From positions 189,352,548 through 189,416,547 of the forward strand of contig CM054115.1 in the NCBI GenBank assembly GCA_028673005.1: a stretch of 64,000 bases of DNA. Direction: 5' to 3'. Position numbers and translations under genes: made by a program. Positions 46,716 through 57,508 of this stretch are shown here, in pieces. Numbering within the stretch: the first letter of the stretch is position 1; the number at the start of each line of letters is the position of its first letter. The notes below the pieces were generated by a model. It did no database searches and was not told where the DNA came from. It was given only the letters and a program-made list of their open reading frames with translations. This DNA comes from Tanypteryx hageni. Its lineage: Eukaryota; Arthropoda; Insecta; Odonata; Petaluridae.

Positions 46716-49285
46716 TATCATCATTATAGGTAGTCTGTCCGTAGACAGGTCCGTGATTATTCTTGGTTAAACCTGGTTCTCCATATACACCTATTTTCCG
46801 CTGTCCTCTTCATATCTTGATAACTCTCTTTCCCTTTCAAATCGTCTATCAGCTGAAACCTTTTCCTACCTCTTTCCCTTTTCCCATCTACTTTTCCTTA
46901 TAACACGTCTTTAATCATACTCTCTGTCCTCAGATAATGTCCAACCCAGTTAGCCTTCCTCTTTCTGATAGTCCGTATAATCATTCGCTTCTCTCCTATT
47001 CTTCAAAGCACTTCATCGTTTTTCATCCTATCTGTCCATTTTATCTTCAACATTCTCCTCAAAGTCCACATTTCAAAGCTTTCCAAATATTTGATGTCAT
47101 TTTTCCGTAGCATCCATGTTTCTGCCCCATACAATGCTATACTCCATACGTAGCATTTTATAAACTTCTTGCGGATATCTTCCCTTATATTCCCTGTAAG
47201 TAGTTGTTTCTTTCTCCTGAAAGCAGCTTTTGCTTTTCCTATTCTAGTTCTGATCTCATCCGTAGATTTTGCTTCTCGTGTTATGATGCTTCCAAGGTAT
47301 TTATATTCTGAAACTTGTTCTAAAGGCTATCCCCCAATACTTATGTTTAGATTCTCTACTTTACCCGATATTCGAATGACCTTGAATTTTTCTGTATTTA
47401 TTTCCATACCGTATTTTCTTCCTGTTATCACTAGTCTATTTATCATTTTTTGTAGCTCCTCTTCCTTTCTTGCTAGAAGTACTTGATCATCTGCGTATTT
47501 AACTGTTCTTATAATCCTTCCTCCAATTTTGAAATCTCCTGTGCCTTCTAAAGCTTCTTGCATTAGACTTTCTCCATATATATTGAATAGGGTTGGCGAT
47601 AGGCAGCAGCCTTGTCTTACTCCTCTACCGATATTTATTCCGCAGGTGTCCATATTCTCAAACCTGACCTTTACAACTTGATTCTCATATAGATTCCTAA
47701 TCAGTCTCGTGTCTTTCCAGTCTACACCTATATCCTTTAATATCTTCATCAACTTTACCCAATTTACTCTATCAAAGGCCTTCTGGCAGTCTACGAAACA
47801 TGCGCAGATATCTTGACTGTACTCTATTGCCCTTTCTGATATGATTCTAACTACTCCTATAGCATCTCTAGTTCCTCGTCCTTTTCTGAAATCGAATTGA
47901 TCTGCCCCTAGTATTTCTTCTGCCTTTTTCTCCAGCCTCTTATTAAGAATCCTCGTGATGATCTTCGAACTGTGTGACAGAAGGCTTATCGTTCTGTAAT
48001 CTTTACACTGCATAGCCTTTGGCTTCTTCTTTAGAGGGATCATTGTTACTTCTAGGAAATCCTGAGGCCACTCTCCCGTGTCGTAATTCTTATTAATTAA
48101 TTTCGTGATCGCTTTTAGTCCTTCTGATCCTATGACTTTAAGTATCTCAGCCGGTATTCCATCGCTGCCCGTGGCTTTCCCCTTCTTTAGTTCCACTATC
48201 GCTTTTTCTACTTCGCTCTCCATAATACTTGGTCCTAAGTTGTCTTCTTCAATGTTTTCCTCATCTTCCAGTTCAATTTTTGCCGATCCTGCCTGTTTGC
48301 TGTATAATTCCTTAATGTATTCTTCCCATACCTGTGCTACATCCTTTGTTTCTGAGACTATCTTCCCATCTGTATTAATAATTCCCATACCATTAATTCC
48401 ATTAGATTTCTTATCTTCTAACTAGAGTGCTCTAGCGTACATCATATCGTACCGTCCTAACTTCTTCATTTGTTCTATTTCATCACATTTTCCTTTTATC
48501 CAATTTTCTCTAGCTTTATCTGTTACCCTTCTCAACTCATTGTTTATACGCCTATAGTTGGCACTACCTTCATCACTGTTAACGTTTTTCCATTTTCGTC
48601 TCTCATTCATTTTCTCCAGCATTTCCTTCGTGATCCATGGTTTTCTGATTTTCTTCTCTTGTTTTCCAATCTCTTTATCCAAGGTATCCTTGATACTGGT
48701 TTTAATATCCTTACATTCTATATCAACGGTCTTTGGTTTGTTTTCCAACTATCTTAAGTTATCTTCCAACTTCTTGCTGACTAAATTCTGCCTTTCTTTC
48801 AGTTTTTTTTAGGTCCCAGGCCTGTCTTTCTCTTCTAATTTTTCTTATTTGTTTGAGCTTTGTACTCACGTCAAGTATTAGAAGGCTGTGATCTGATTCA
48901 ATGTCTGCTCCTTGCAATGCCTTGGCGTTCTTTATGCTGTTCCTGAATCTTTGTTTTACAAGGATGTAATCTATTTGGCATCTCATTCTATCTCCTGAGC
49001 TTTTCCATGTGTATAACCTTCGTTTATGGTTTTTAAACCATGTATTAGTCACTACAAGGTCATTATTGATGCATAATTCTACGAGTTTCTCCCCTCCTTG
49101 ATTTCTCTTCCCAAGTCCGTATTGCCCGACAACATTTTCTTCCCGTCCTTCTCCAACTATGCTGTTCCAATCTCCCACTATCGTATTTATTAGGTAACCA
49201 AGATGATGTTTAATGTTTATTTTTTGACATAATCCACATAATTTTATTGCTGCTTTAAAGGCTTCGATGCATATATCCATGTGAA
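46716..49285 (-). mobile_element. second RTE-type LINE family, 5'-truncated
   Basis: Minus-strand element. The 3' end reads 'aataatcacggacctgtc...' to a short (ATG)n-like tail at about 46716-46735. The 5' edge falls inside the endonuclease domain near 49285. A shorter copy of the same 3' end lies on the plus strand at 53558-53806, which confirms the tail position. Target duplications were not found. Confidence 0.85.
46900..49280 (-). pseudogene. RTE endonuclease-reverse transcriptase, broken
   Basis: The endonuclease C-terminal half (49280-48759) has VGDWNSIVG, CQIDYILVKQRF and ADIESDHSLL, including the GDxN and SDH motifs; the N-terminal half with the catalytic Glu is missing. Then come a linker (48748-48422) and the reverse transcriptase (48388-47327): GKATGSDGIPAEIL, GADQFDFRKGRGTRDA, CFVDCQKAFDRVNW, GVRQGCCLSPTLFN and VKYADDQVLL (YADD motif intact). 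The C-terminal part continues past a stop with EYKYLGSIITREAKS and KAKAAFRRKKQLLT. Lesions are a frameshift between 48759 and 48748, an in-frame TAG at 48422-48424 and an in-frame TAG near 47327-47329. The catalytic core is unusually well preserved for a relic. Confidence 0.92.
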
Positions 49286-49530
49286 TATTCAGTAAGACGT
49301 TAATGCGTACATATATTAATGGTAAAACTTTACAAAATAGTAAATGTTAATGTAAACATCGCCTGCGTAATTAAGGAATGGGGAACGTTTGATATACTTG
49401 GAGTACCCAACAGCAAAAGTAAGTAAATTTCAGAATTTATTGTACAAGTTTTGTTGTAATATGACATCAAAAGTGATATATCAATAAAAATAATAAATAA
49501 TAAAAATCGTTTGCTACTTAAAATAACTTT

Positions 49531-49559
49531 CCCGAGCGAAGCCGGGCTTTTCAGCTAGT
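49531..49559 (+). mobile_element. Helitron 3' terminus
   Basis: CCCG ... CGGG hairpin (49531-49546) followed by 'cttttcag' and CTAGT at 49555-49559. The 'gagcgaagccggg...cagctagt' end is a recurring arthropod Helitron 3' end. The body upstream is not separable from the surrounding DNA (49290-49530 has no other identity). Confidence 0.7.
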
Positions 49560-49576
49560 ATATGTGTGTGTGTGTT

Positions 49577-49664
<88 letters not shown>
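49560..49664. repeat. (TG)n/(TA)n microsatellite
   Basis: 'gtgtgtgtgt' followed by about 90 bp of TA dinucleotides with one 'ac' interruption. The TA run supplied the target of the mariner on its right. Confidence 0.95.
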
Positions 49665-49667
<3 letters not shown>

Positions 49668-50515
49668 GAGGTGCGTTCAAGTTATAAGGTCTCCAAATTT
49701 ATTTCTCACAAATTAATCAAAGTATATGAATGGGACTGCTTTTAAAATGGCTGTCAGTTAGTTTTGAAGGTTCTCAAAAGATGGCAGGACAATGCAATAC
49801 CTCACATCGATGACAGTGCTCCAAACAGCTTACAGCAGACCCCCGACTTACGACCTAATTGGTTCCTGTATAACGGTCGTAAGTCAAGACGTCGTAAGCC
49901 GAACCCTTATTTCCCATAGGTGCAATGTTATAAATTGGGGTTTCGTTCCTGGAATCACATTTCATATCACAAAATACCAAAATTGACCATTAAATTTGAA
50001 GAAAACTGACAAAAAATTAAAGAACTTTGCATAAGAGATGCGTTCGCTTCAAGCGTAAGCAGCAGACTGAGTCACTAATGTAACTAACGTATGTTCCCAG
50101 CAATGGGTATTTAAGAGGTAGTGCAATGAATAGCTGGAGAGCAAGGGAGAAGAAAAACCCGGTGCCGACATTAGCCTACTCTAAACAAAGAACACCAAGG
50201 GGGCCAACGGCTTAACGTCCCTTCCGAAGGATGGTGCAGCTGAATTTGAGCGGTCTCGAGACTGACTCAGCTCAGACCGCGCGTTCGCTATATCGGCCAT
50301 GCTATGACGCTATGAGACCACGTGCCACTATGAGATCACGTGACGTTGTGAGACCACTCACTTGTTCCTTTGGCGGAGAGGGTAAAGCAATGATGAAACA
50401 GCCATCCGAACTGCGCTGCTCAGCCATGTGAAGAGAAATCGCCTACACGGTGATCGTCGGCGATATAACATCCGCCACGTGCGATACATACTATATGGCT
50501 CGCGTTCGGTGTGAG

Positions 50516-51764
50516 TAGGGATTGCAATCCCGGAATCTCGAAATCCCAAATCTCGGGATCCCGTCCAAAATTTCAATCCCGAAATCCCGGGATTAGGTAG
50601 ACGCAAATCCTGGGATTTCGGGATTGACATTTTTGCTTTCGCTAACAGGTGGCGCTAACGATTAAATTGTATTTGATGTATAATAAAATATATAATTCGT
50701 TAGAATTCACTGAGTAATACTGCTTTCTATCTGAGTTTATAATATGTCATCATTCTTGGAAAATAAGAAAGAAAAAAAAATGAAAAATATCCTTTGGGGT
50801 GTGGCAAACCTGAAGAAGGATGAATATTATCAAGAAGAAATGAAATCCGCGGAATAGGAAGGACATGAATCAAGTGATGAATCCTTTTCCTCGAGTGATG
50901 AAACAGATGAAGATGATTCGTTTGAAGGCGGAGGTGCGTACAAACTATCATAAACAAACATTAAGTTATTGATTCAAAAATAAGAAAAACAGTTCTTCTC
51001 TTCAGAAAATCACCCGCAAAAAAACGAGAAAATCCTTCAGAAATATGTAATCAAACAATATTGTGAGGAAAAATCACTTGTTATGGATATAAAAACTTGC
51101 TGGAACAATTTAGTTGAAATGAACGAACGTTTTATATTGCTTAAAACCTGCATAAGGAAGGTCTTGATTGGTCTAAATTCCGATATATCATTCAGTGAGA
51201 GTGAACATGAACTTGCTTCTTCTATTTTTGCAACACTGCAGCCAGTGAAAATTACTATGGAAGTTCTTTGCCGAAGAGATGCAAATCTTTTGACGTGTGA
51301 GGCAGCGTTGAAAATCATGATGAAGAAACTGAATGATGTGAATACAGAGTTAGGACATAATATGAGATATGCCTTTCAGAACCAAATAATGAAGAGACGA
51401 ACTAAGTTATCAGGGATATTGCGGTATCTTCAGTACGGGTCACAGGCTCATGATAATGATTTGGGGAATATATTTTCTGTGCCATCACTAGCAAACATTT
51501 ACATTTTCTCCAAAAAAATGTTTTATTTTAGTTTTACCTGCTGACAAAAAGTTATTTTCATTGACGTTACTTAAATTTTGTGTAAACTTGATATTACTTC
51601 CATAAGTGCATATGATGATTTCATGTCTGTGTAGGATATAAAATTATTGTTTACAAATATTGAATGTTTTTTATTTCCCGCCACTTTTCCTCGATCCCGG
51701 GATTGAAAAAATTACAATCCCGTAATCCCGAGATTAGAAAATTCCTCCGGGATTGCAATCCCTA
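50516..51764 (+). mobile_element. hAT element with perfect TSD, inside the pogo-like element
   Basis: 1249 bp. The terminal repeat TAGGGATTGCAATCCCGG is perfect over 18 bp at both ends. The octamer GGTGTGAG is identical at 50508-50515 and 51765-51772. Subterminal regions are filled with 'aatcccgggatt'-type palindromes. It carries a partial transposase. Confidence 0.95.
50744..51540 (+). pseudogene. partial hAT transposase in the nested element
   Basis: A first exon-like stretch from ATG 50744 reads MSSFLENKKEKKMKNILWGV and runs into an acidic ESSDESFSSSDETDEDD segment interrupted by one TAG. It is followed by GGAG|GTGCGT and a TTCTCTTCAG acceptor, suggesting a ~70-bp intron. The second part (to 51540) reads VMDIKTCWNNLVEMNERFIL and ASSIFATLQPVKITMEVLCR, the hAT block that usually reads '(D)xxTRWNS(T)', then 'L.P....T..L'. 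The N-terminal BED finger and the catalytic region are missing, so this is a deletion derivative. Confidence 0.75.
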
Positions 51765-51991
51765 GGTGTGAGGCTTCATCGGGAAATCTATTGTGGCGAT
51801 TCAAAGACACATCGCGTGGAAAGCAAGCTCGCATGGCTTAGCTTTCGGTTTGAGTTGGCCTTTAGGCGGTCGTATATACGAGTTTGGACGTAAGTGTGTG
51901 GATCTTATTTACTTTATGAGAGAACGTATGAGCGGAGGGTCGTACGTCGAGCAGTCGTAAGTCGGGGGTCTGCTGTATTATGTTTGTAATA

Positions 51992-52662
51992 CTTAAAATT
52001 GCTGTCTTCACTAATAAAGAACGTCTGATTATCCGTTATTTGCATCTCACGGGGAAAACACCTATTAAAATTCAACGGAAAATATCAGAAGTGTGTCTTG
52101 AAGGCATTAAGGATGTAGAAAATGTGCGTAGCTGGGTGCGTAAGTTTTGTGAAAGACAGGAGTCTTGCGAGAACGAAGCATGTGAACCAAGACATCGAAG
52201 CAGTCATTCCGAGGCCAACATATGCCGGGTTGAAAAAATTGTTTTGGGCGACAGGAGATCAACAGTGGATGAAATTGCAACAGATACAGGAATTTCAGTT
52301 GGCTCTGTGCACACAATTCTTCATGAAGATCTCAGAATGAGCAAGGTGGGTTTCAAGGCAGCTTTCCCAGGAACTAAAAGACAATCATGTAAACTTGTGT
52401 GAAGCAATGCTCACACAACAAAATTGAGGTTATCCCACATCCTTCATACTCGCCTGACCTTGCACTTAGTGACTTTTGGTTGTTTCCGACTATGAAGGAT
52501 GTTCTTCGAGGCAGAAGATTTCCTAGCCGACAAGTAGTTGCTTCTGCCATTTACCAGTGGGCCGAACACTCCTCCAAAGGAAGCTTTGCCGCAGCCTTCA
52601 CAGCTTGGAAGAAAAGGTATAAAAAATGTGTGCAGCTTCTAGGAGACTATGTTAAAAAGTGA
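51992..52662 (+). pseudogene. mariner transposase, catalytic core deleted
   Basis: The first part contains a helix-turn-helix region (KERLIIRYLHLTGKTPIKIQ, then VRSWVRKFCERQESC) and a second one (RRSTVDEIATDTGISVGSVH, then TILHEDLRMSKV). The second part, in another frame from 52399, reads HPSYSPDLALSDFWLFPTMK and DVLRGRRFPSRQVVASAI, the third-Asp block of mariner transposases. The segment that normally holds the first two catalytic Asp residues (around the DETW and HDNAPAH motifs) is absent, so the copy cannot be active. The pogo-like insertion lies just upstream, near the start of the reading frame. Confidence 0.9.
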
Positions 52663-52739
52663 CTTAAGTTTCATTTCTGTATCTTGTGTACTTAATGATA
52701 AATAAATTTGAAGACCTTATAACTTGAACGCACCTCGTA

Positions 52740-52800
52740 TATATATGTTCCTCCTCTGTAAGAAGAGTCTTTATATAATAGATATATATACGTATAAATA
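52740..52800. repeat. fragment of the Helitron-like family spacer
   Basis: 'cctcctctgtaagaagagtc' followed by 'tatataatagata'. The same block flanks Helitron-like units at 2840, 4180, 4212, 46447 and 53807. The mariner therefore inserted within or beside this family. Confidence 0.65.
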
Positions 52801-53557
52801 AACAAAGTGGACATTTGGTAGTGCAATGTGATTTGTTTAATTTTACAAATGGTAATATGATCTTCATAGAAAAATTGTTTATGAACCGAAAGGGACCGTA
52901 AGCGCATTTGCCTTATTTTACATTTAATGCAACATTTGAAGCATGCCCATTGCCTCCTGCATCAATTTATTAGGTTTAGCAAGTTTAATGATTGACATTC
53001 TTAAAAATTCCTTTTCATTATTTTTACAGCTGGAACAGAAAGAGAACTGTGTTCCAGGGCCGAAGAAATCACTTTACAATAGAATTTTGCTGAATCCACA
53101 AATTCTTTCTTGACGTGAAAGTTTTACGTTTTTCATCGTCCACGTGAATTTCCTTTAAATAGGTTTCATGCATAAAAGGTATTAACGTTATAAAAGTGAG
53201 TTACAATAATTCATTTTTATATCTGTATTGTATAATATTTATGTACTCACTGTTATGTAATTTGATAATGACTTTGTACTCTCGCAATGTGTGATATACA
53301 TTAATAAATTTGATTTCTTATATGCAATTCTTTCATTTAAGTCCATTTCTTCTGTCCGTCCAATTTATATTTGCTACGATTGTCGTATTAAAACGGGAGG
53401 GGAAGGGGGTGAGCGACATCCTGTGATGACGTCACGATAGCCATCGTGAACACGTAGTTCAAAATTTTCCCGTTGACTCATATTTCGTCGCCTTCCATGG
53501 AAAACCTGGGAATCGTTTTATAGTATTAAGTTTCGGGTCTTTCCGCAGGGGTACTAG
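52801..53557. other. anonymous DNA in the nest
   Basis: No recognised protein or terminus. 53390-53470 is GC-richer with a 'tgatgacgtcac' motif. It could be an unnamed repeat. Confidence 0.45.
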
Positions 53558-53806
53558 TCTTTGGAAGAAGGCAAACTGGGTTGGACATTACCTTAGGAGA
53601 GCGAGTATGATTAAAGACGTGTTAGAAGGAAAACTAGATGGAAAAAGGGAAAGAGGTAGGAAAAGGTTTCAGCTGATAGACGATTTGAAAAGGATAGAGT
53701 TATCAACATATGAAGAGGACAGCGGAAAATAGGAGTATATTGAGAACCAGGTTTAACCATGAATAATCACGGACCTGTCTACGGACAGACTACCTGTGAT
53801 GATGAT
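53558..53806 (+). mobile_element. 5'-truncated copy of the second RTE LINE (3' end)
   Basis: About 250 bp matching the C-terminal/3' region of the LINE at 46716-49285, in opposite orientation: 'aactgggttggacatta', 'attaaagacgtgtta', 'aatcacggacctgtctacgg'. It ends in 'tgatgatgat'. Severe 5' truncation is typical of LINEs. Confidence 0.88.
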
Positions 53807-54475
53807 CCTCCTCTGTAAGGAACGTCTATATATAATGATACAAGTAGTTGGTGCTTGCATTCTGAAAGCATTTCATCTTACCTTGAAAAACATTAATTTT
53901 TTAGAGAGATATTTAATCATTGGAAATATTTTTTTAATTCAAAATTTTTCACCTTTGCACCGATGTTCGTTGTTAGCTTATGGAAAATTGGAGTAAATCA
54001 ATCTCTAAAATTTGTAATTTTAAGAATATTATACATTATACATTTTGGAGTGCTAATGCCACACATTTCTGCCAAATTTTATCTAATTGTTTAAATTTTA
54101 AAAATTGTTAACGGCTGCAATAATAATTTCATGGAGATTTTGAAATGTTTATTTGTGCATTTGCACTAAGCTCTAAATAACTTTTAAATTTCAATTCCCT
54201 AGCTTGTCTTTAAGTAGGTAAAATTTAACTATTTCTTTAAACAATAAGAATTTTAAACATCCAAACAAATTAAAATATCAAAGTTTCAATAATCCCTATT
54301 TCGTATTTTTTACAAATTCTACCTTTAAAAATAGTTTCAGCTCCGTAGCATATTTGGAACTACATAAAGCTTTAAACTTTGTTTAAACAATAGCGAATTT
54401 GTAGCGGCCGCATTTTTAAAAAATTTCAAGATTTTGGTTTTTATGCGTTATTTGCACGAAGTAAACGCATATAGG

Positions 54476-55891
54476 CAGGGCTTGAAAAATGCGCTGGTCT
54501 GCTAGTCCGTGACGAGTGAAAATTTTATTTGACGAGTAAAAAATTCAATAGAGCAGTTTCAGTTCAATCGGCAATTATTTACACGTTATACTTATTGTTG
54601 AATTGAAATATTTGGAAAAATTGCCAAGCTACTTAATTTAGTGAATGTTGCGGCCGCTAGGAGGTAGAGCTAACTAACTACAGCCACTTCTACAAGCACA
54701 TCCAGGGGATTACCCTATGCTGTGCATGCCTTTAAACCTGATAAGGCCATAGACAAGTGGTATTTTAATGCAAAAACTTTAAGACATGTTCAAGGCCATA
54801 AATGCCATGCCTCTGGAAGTGGTATGTTGACACCTAAGAAGATAAGAATAGTAAGATTTATTGAACTATTGTTTGCTCATGGTCTTGTGTCACTGATAAT
54901 ATGTATGAGTTTTTACTTTCTCCATACGCGTGGTATAGGGGAAAGTATTGTATTCATTAAAAAAATCGACTTCGACATTTCAACGGAAATACACGTGTTG
55001 AGGTCCCCTGAACACGTTTTGACCATTTTCTCGATGATGTCTGTGTGTATTAGTGTGTGCGCGTGCACGTGTGCGTATGTGATAGCGTTTTTGTGGGTCC
55101 TCGAACTAAGAAACTATTAATTAAGTCAACGCGAAATTTTATATTTAACATTTTTATAAAAGTCAGAAGAACTCATTAGTTTTTGGTAAAAATCGGTCTA
55201 CCGGAAGTGGGTGTTTACTCCTGTCACTTATCCGTTATTTTAAAATATTTGCTTTAATATTTGATAAATGTAAAAATGTATCGGAATAAAAGTTGTAGAA
55301 AATTTAATTTCTACAAACTTTGTTTGAAACATTTTCCTATATAATGCATTGTTTAAGAGATATCTTATATTTTTAGCTGCCACCGCCATGCCACCTACCG
55401 ACTACTATTGTTAACAATTGACGCTTAGCTACGTCTTAGTAACGCTACTTTTTCTTAATTGTTGGAGCTTTGTGGCTATATCCAATATCAGAAGGCTATG
55501 GTTTGAGTTTATTTCTGTTATTTGTAAAGTCTAAAATTTTCTCGCAGTTTCTTAAAATATTTATTATGATGTAACCTATTTGGAATTTTTAGAAACATTA
55601 CAGATATGGAGAAAGTCATGTGGTGGCAACATCAGATTTTTTTATATTAATTATCATGTAGACTGATGTAGTACATACAAATATATTTTGTCTAATGTAC
55701 TTGGATGAATATTAAAGTAGTTTTATCTGGCAAAAATGAAAAGAAAGAAACAAAACAAAAGTATAAATAATTAACATTTCATTTTTGGCACTGAGGGTGT
55801 TTTTTTGCACGCCAGCCTTGGGGTCTCTGTGGCGCTGAGGAGGGAGGTATTCGCCTGACCGGTGTGCCAGTAGGAAATTTTTCAAGCACTG
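54476..55891 (+). mobile_element. hAT element with perfect TSD, inside the Helitron-like copy
   Basis: The ends CAGGGCTTGAAAAAT and ATTTTTCAAGCACTG form a 15-bp inverted repeat with one mismatch. The octamer CATATAGG is identical at 54468-54475 and 55892-55899. A short coding relic near 54722-54830 (AFKPDKAIDKWYFNAKTLRH) resembles C-terminal segments of some hAT transposases. Copy 2 of repeat X lies inside. Confidence 0.92.
54914..55642 (-). repeat. unnamed dispersed repeat X, copy 2
   Basis: Reverse complement of 18398-19056 over most of its length. The terminal hairpin is conserved (minus strand ACTTTCCCC ... GGAGAAAGT, 54919-54950), with one mismatch in the second arm. Identity is about 80% by eye. 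It sits inside the hAT element, hence inserted later than that element. Confidence 0.8.
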
Positions 55892-55917
55892 CATATAGGG
55901 GAGGTCGTTTCCGTCCG

Positions 55918-56175
55918 TCCGCATGTTAAAACTCGGAAACCGTTGGTCGTATTTTGATGAAATTTTATATTGGGGAGTTTTGTTAAACTTGGTCGACTAT
56001 TTTTATTTTTGCTCAAAATCGGACAAAAATGACATCCACTTTACATGAAGACCTACAATGTTCCTTTGTTTCAACTCGGGAACCGCTGGACGTATTTTGA
56101 TGAAATTTGGTACTGGGGAGTTTTGCTGAAATTTGTCGACCGATTCCAATTTTGGTTAAAATAGGACAATAATGA
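55918..56175 (+). repeat. ~115-bp direct duplication with 'tttgatgaaat' block
   Basis: 55925-56035 and about 56065-56175 share 'aaactcggaaaccg' or 'caactcgggaaccg', 'gtattttgatgaaat', 'tggggagttttg' and 'aggacaataatgac'-like endings. This is the internal repeat of a dispersed non-coding element. Confidence 0.75.
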
Positions 56176-56440
56176 CAACTTTACAAAAGGACTTACATGT
56201 ATTTTACAACGTACTTCGCTAACTTCTCATTAAATACTCATCTGAGCGAAAAATATTGAGAACATGTGAAATCCCAAAGAACGCATTTGGAAACTCTGTG
56301 TACTTCGACATGGAGTACACCTTTCCAATCTTGTTTCAAGTCGGTTTTGCACATAATTCTACCTACATAAAAAATTTCGACTCTCCAGCACTTCTGAAAA
56401 TGCCTAAACCTATATGTATTAGATAAAAAATTCCATGAGT

Positions 56441-56680
56441 AATAGCAGAATAGTCATAATTTTCCATGAAATTAAGGCAACTATCCGTAATTTCCAAATT
56501 ATCTAGTAATCGGCTCGTGTCCAAGTTTTTGTATTTCAAGTTTCGTCACTAAGATCGCCCTGCACGAGCAATAAGAATAATCATCATTAAGACAATACCC
56601 TACACTAAAATTATGGAAAAATTAGGATATTTTGTGTTAAGATTATGGCATCGTCCGTGCCTTTAGAATGTATTAATCTT
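56441..56680 (+). repeat. dispersed repeat module B, copy 3
   Basis: Third copy of the module at 1571-1840. It is closer to copy 1 than to copy 2 (shared 'aaggcaactatccg', 'attaagacaat' and 'gattatggcatc'). Confidence 0.82.
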
Positions 56681-56805
56681 ACGTAGGTACTATCGGAAGA
56701 AAATATTGCTGATGATGTCTTCATAATATAGATGATATTGAAAATTAGAGCAAGTTAACTTATATGCTTATGGGAATAAACTTGATTTTAATTCGATTAA
56801 AGAAA

Positions 56806-56996
56806 AAAAAATGTTTCCGTAATTCGAACTTTCTATAACTCGAATAATTTTTGCTTTCCTTTGAGATTCGAGTTATAGAAGTTCCACTGTATATACACAA
56901 ATATTTAAAAATATATTTCCATAGCTTGAGTGTTCTATGACTCGAATAATTATTACTTTTCCTTGAGATTCGAGTTATTGAAGTTCAACTCTAATT
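56806..56996. mobile_element. pogo/Tigger-type terminal repeats, degenerate
   Basis: 'gagattcgagttatagaag' followed by 'ttccactgtata' at 56860-56892, its reverse complement-like 'ttcgaactttctataactcg' at 56825, and a second set at 56930-56990. The CAGTGGAACTTCTATAACTC-type end next to TA is a pogo/Tigger hallmark in arthropods. No transposase. Confidence 0.6.
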
Positions 56997-57508
56997 CGTT
57001 ATGACGGCATTAATTTCCATTAAAAGCATTAAAACTCTGCAATCGTAGCGTATAATATCAGATTCCTTTAAAAGCACTGACGTCGTTGCCATAGTATTTA
57101 AAGATTTCCATTGTTGAAAAGAGAAAAAATTCACATATTTTTCAGATTAAAACAAATATTTACGCTAACTCAGTATGTATTTGCATTTTGCCTTCAAAAC
57201 TTACGAACTCCGTTCTTTCAGCTAGAAAAATGTGCTCTTCCCGAGTTCGTATTTCAATTTTAAGTAATTCAAAAATGGTTTTTTAGAAAGCCTTGCATTG
57301 AATCTCATGCTATTCTTCTGGGGTATTGAAATGAAAGATTGGGGTTTAATAAACCCTTAAATATTAACTTTTTCAAAATTTTCGATTCTTTTGTTAGTCG
57401 TGACTAAAATCCTATAAACGTGCCAAATTTCAAGTCTGTAGCCCATCTGGAAGTGCCTAAACATTAGTATCCTCCAGATATACGAGTATGTTAATGACAT
57501 ATCATAAG

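Larger units (their letters stand above)
49833..51975. mobile_element. pogo-like element with TA target duplication, inside the mariner
   Basis: The ends are CAGCAGACCCCCGACTTACG and its near-perfect reverse complement, CGTAAGTCGGGGGTCTGCTG. TA flanks both sides (49831-49832 and 51976-51977). A 20-bp inverted repeat starting CAG with TA duplication fits pogo/Tigger-type MITEs. Without the internal hAT insertion it is about 0.89 kb and non-coding. Confidence 0.9.
49667..52737 (+). mobile_element. mariner element (internally deleted, twice invaded)
   Basis: The terminal inverted repeats run for nearly 40 bp: left CGAGGTGCGTTCAAGTTATA..., right its reverse complement, with one or two mismatches. 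They are flanked by TA on the right (52738-52739) and by a TA-rich tract on the left. The total length is 3071 bp, of which 49833-51975 is an inserted element, so the mariner itself is about 0.93 kb. That is shorter than the usual 1.3 kb because the middle of the transposase is deleted. Confidence 0.93.
53807..57480 (-). mobile_element. Helitron-like family, third locus, interrupted
   Basis: Begins with spacer 'cctcctctgtaaggaacgtc', a diverged end (ACAAGT at about 53839) and hairpin GCTTGCATTCTGAAAGC (53853-53869). It follows the ~740-bp unit to 54467, is cut by a hAT element (54476-55891), resumes with matches at about 56326-56405, and carries module B (56441-56680) and the proximal module (57001-57480) ending 'aaacattagtatcctcc'. 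The order is comparable with 1571-4165, rearranged. Confidence 0.55.
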
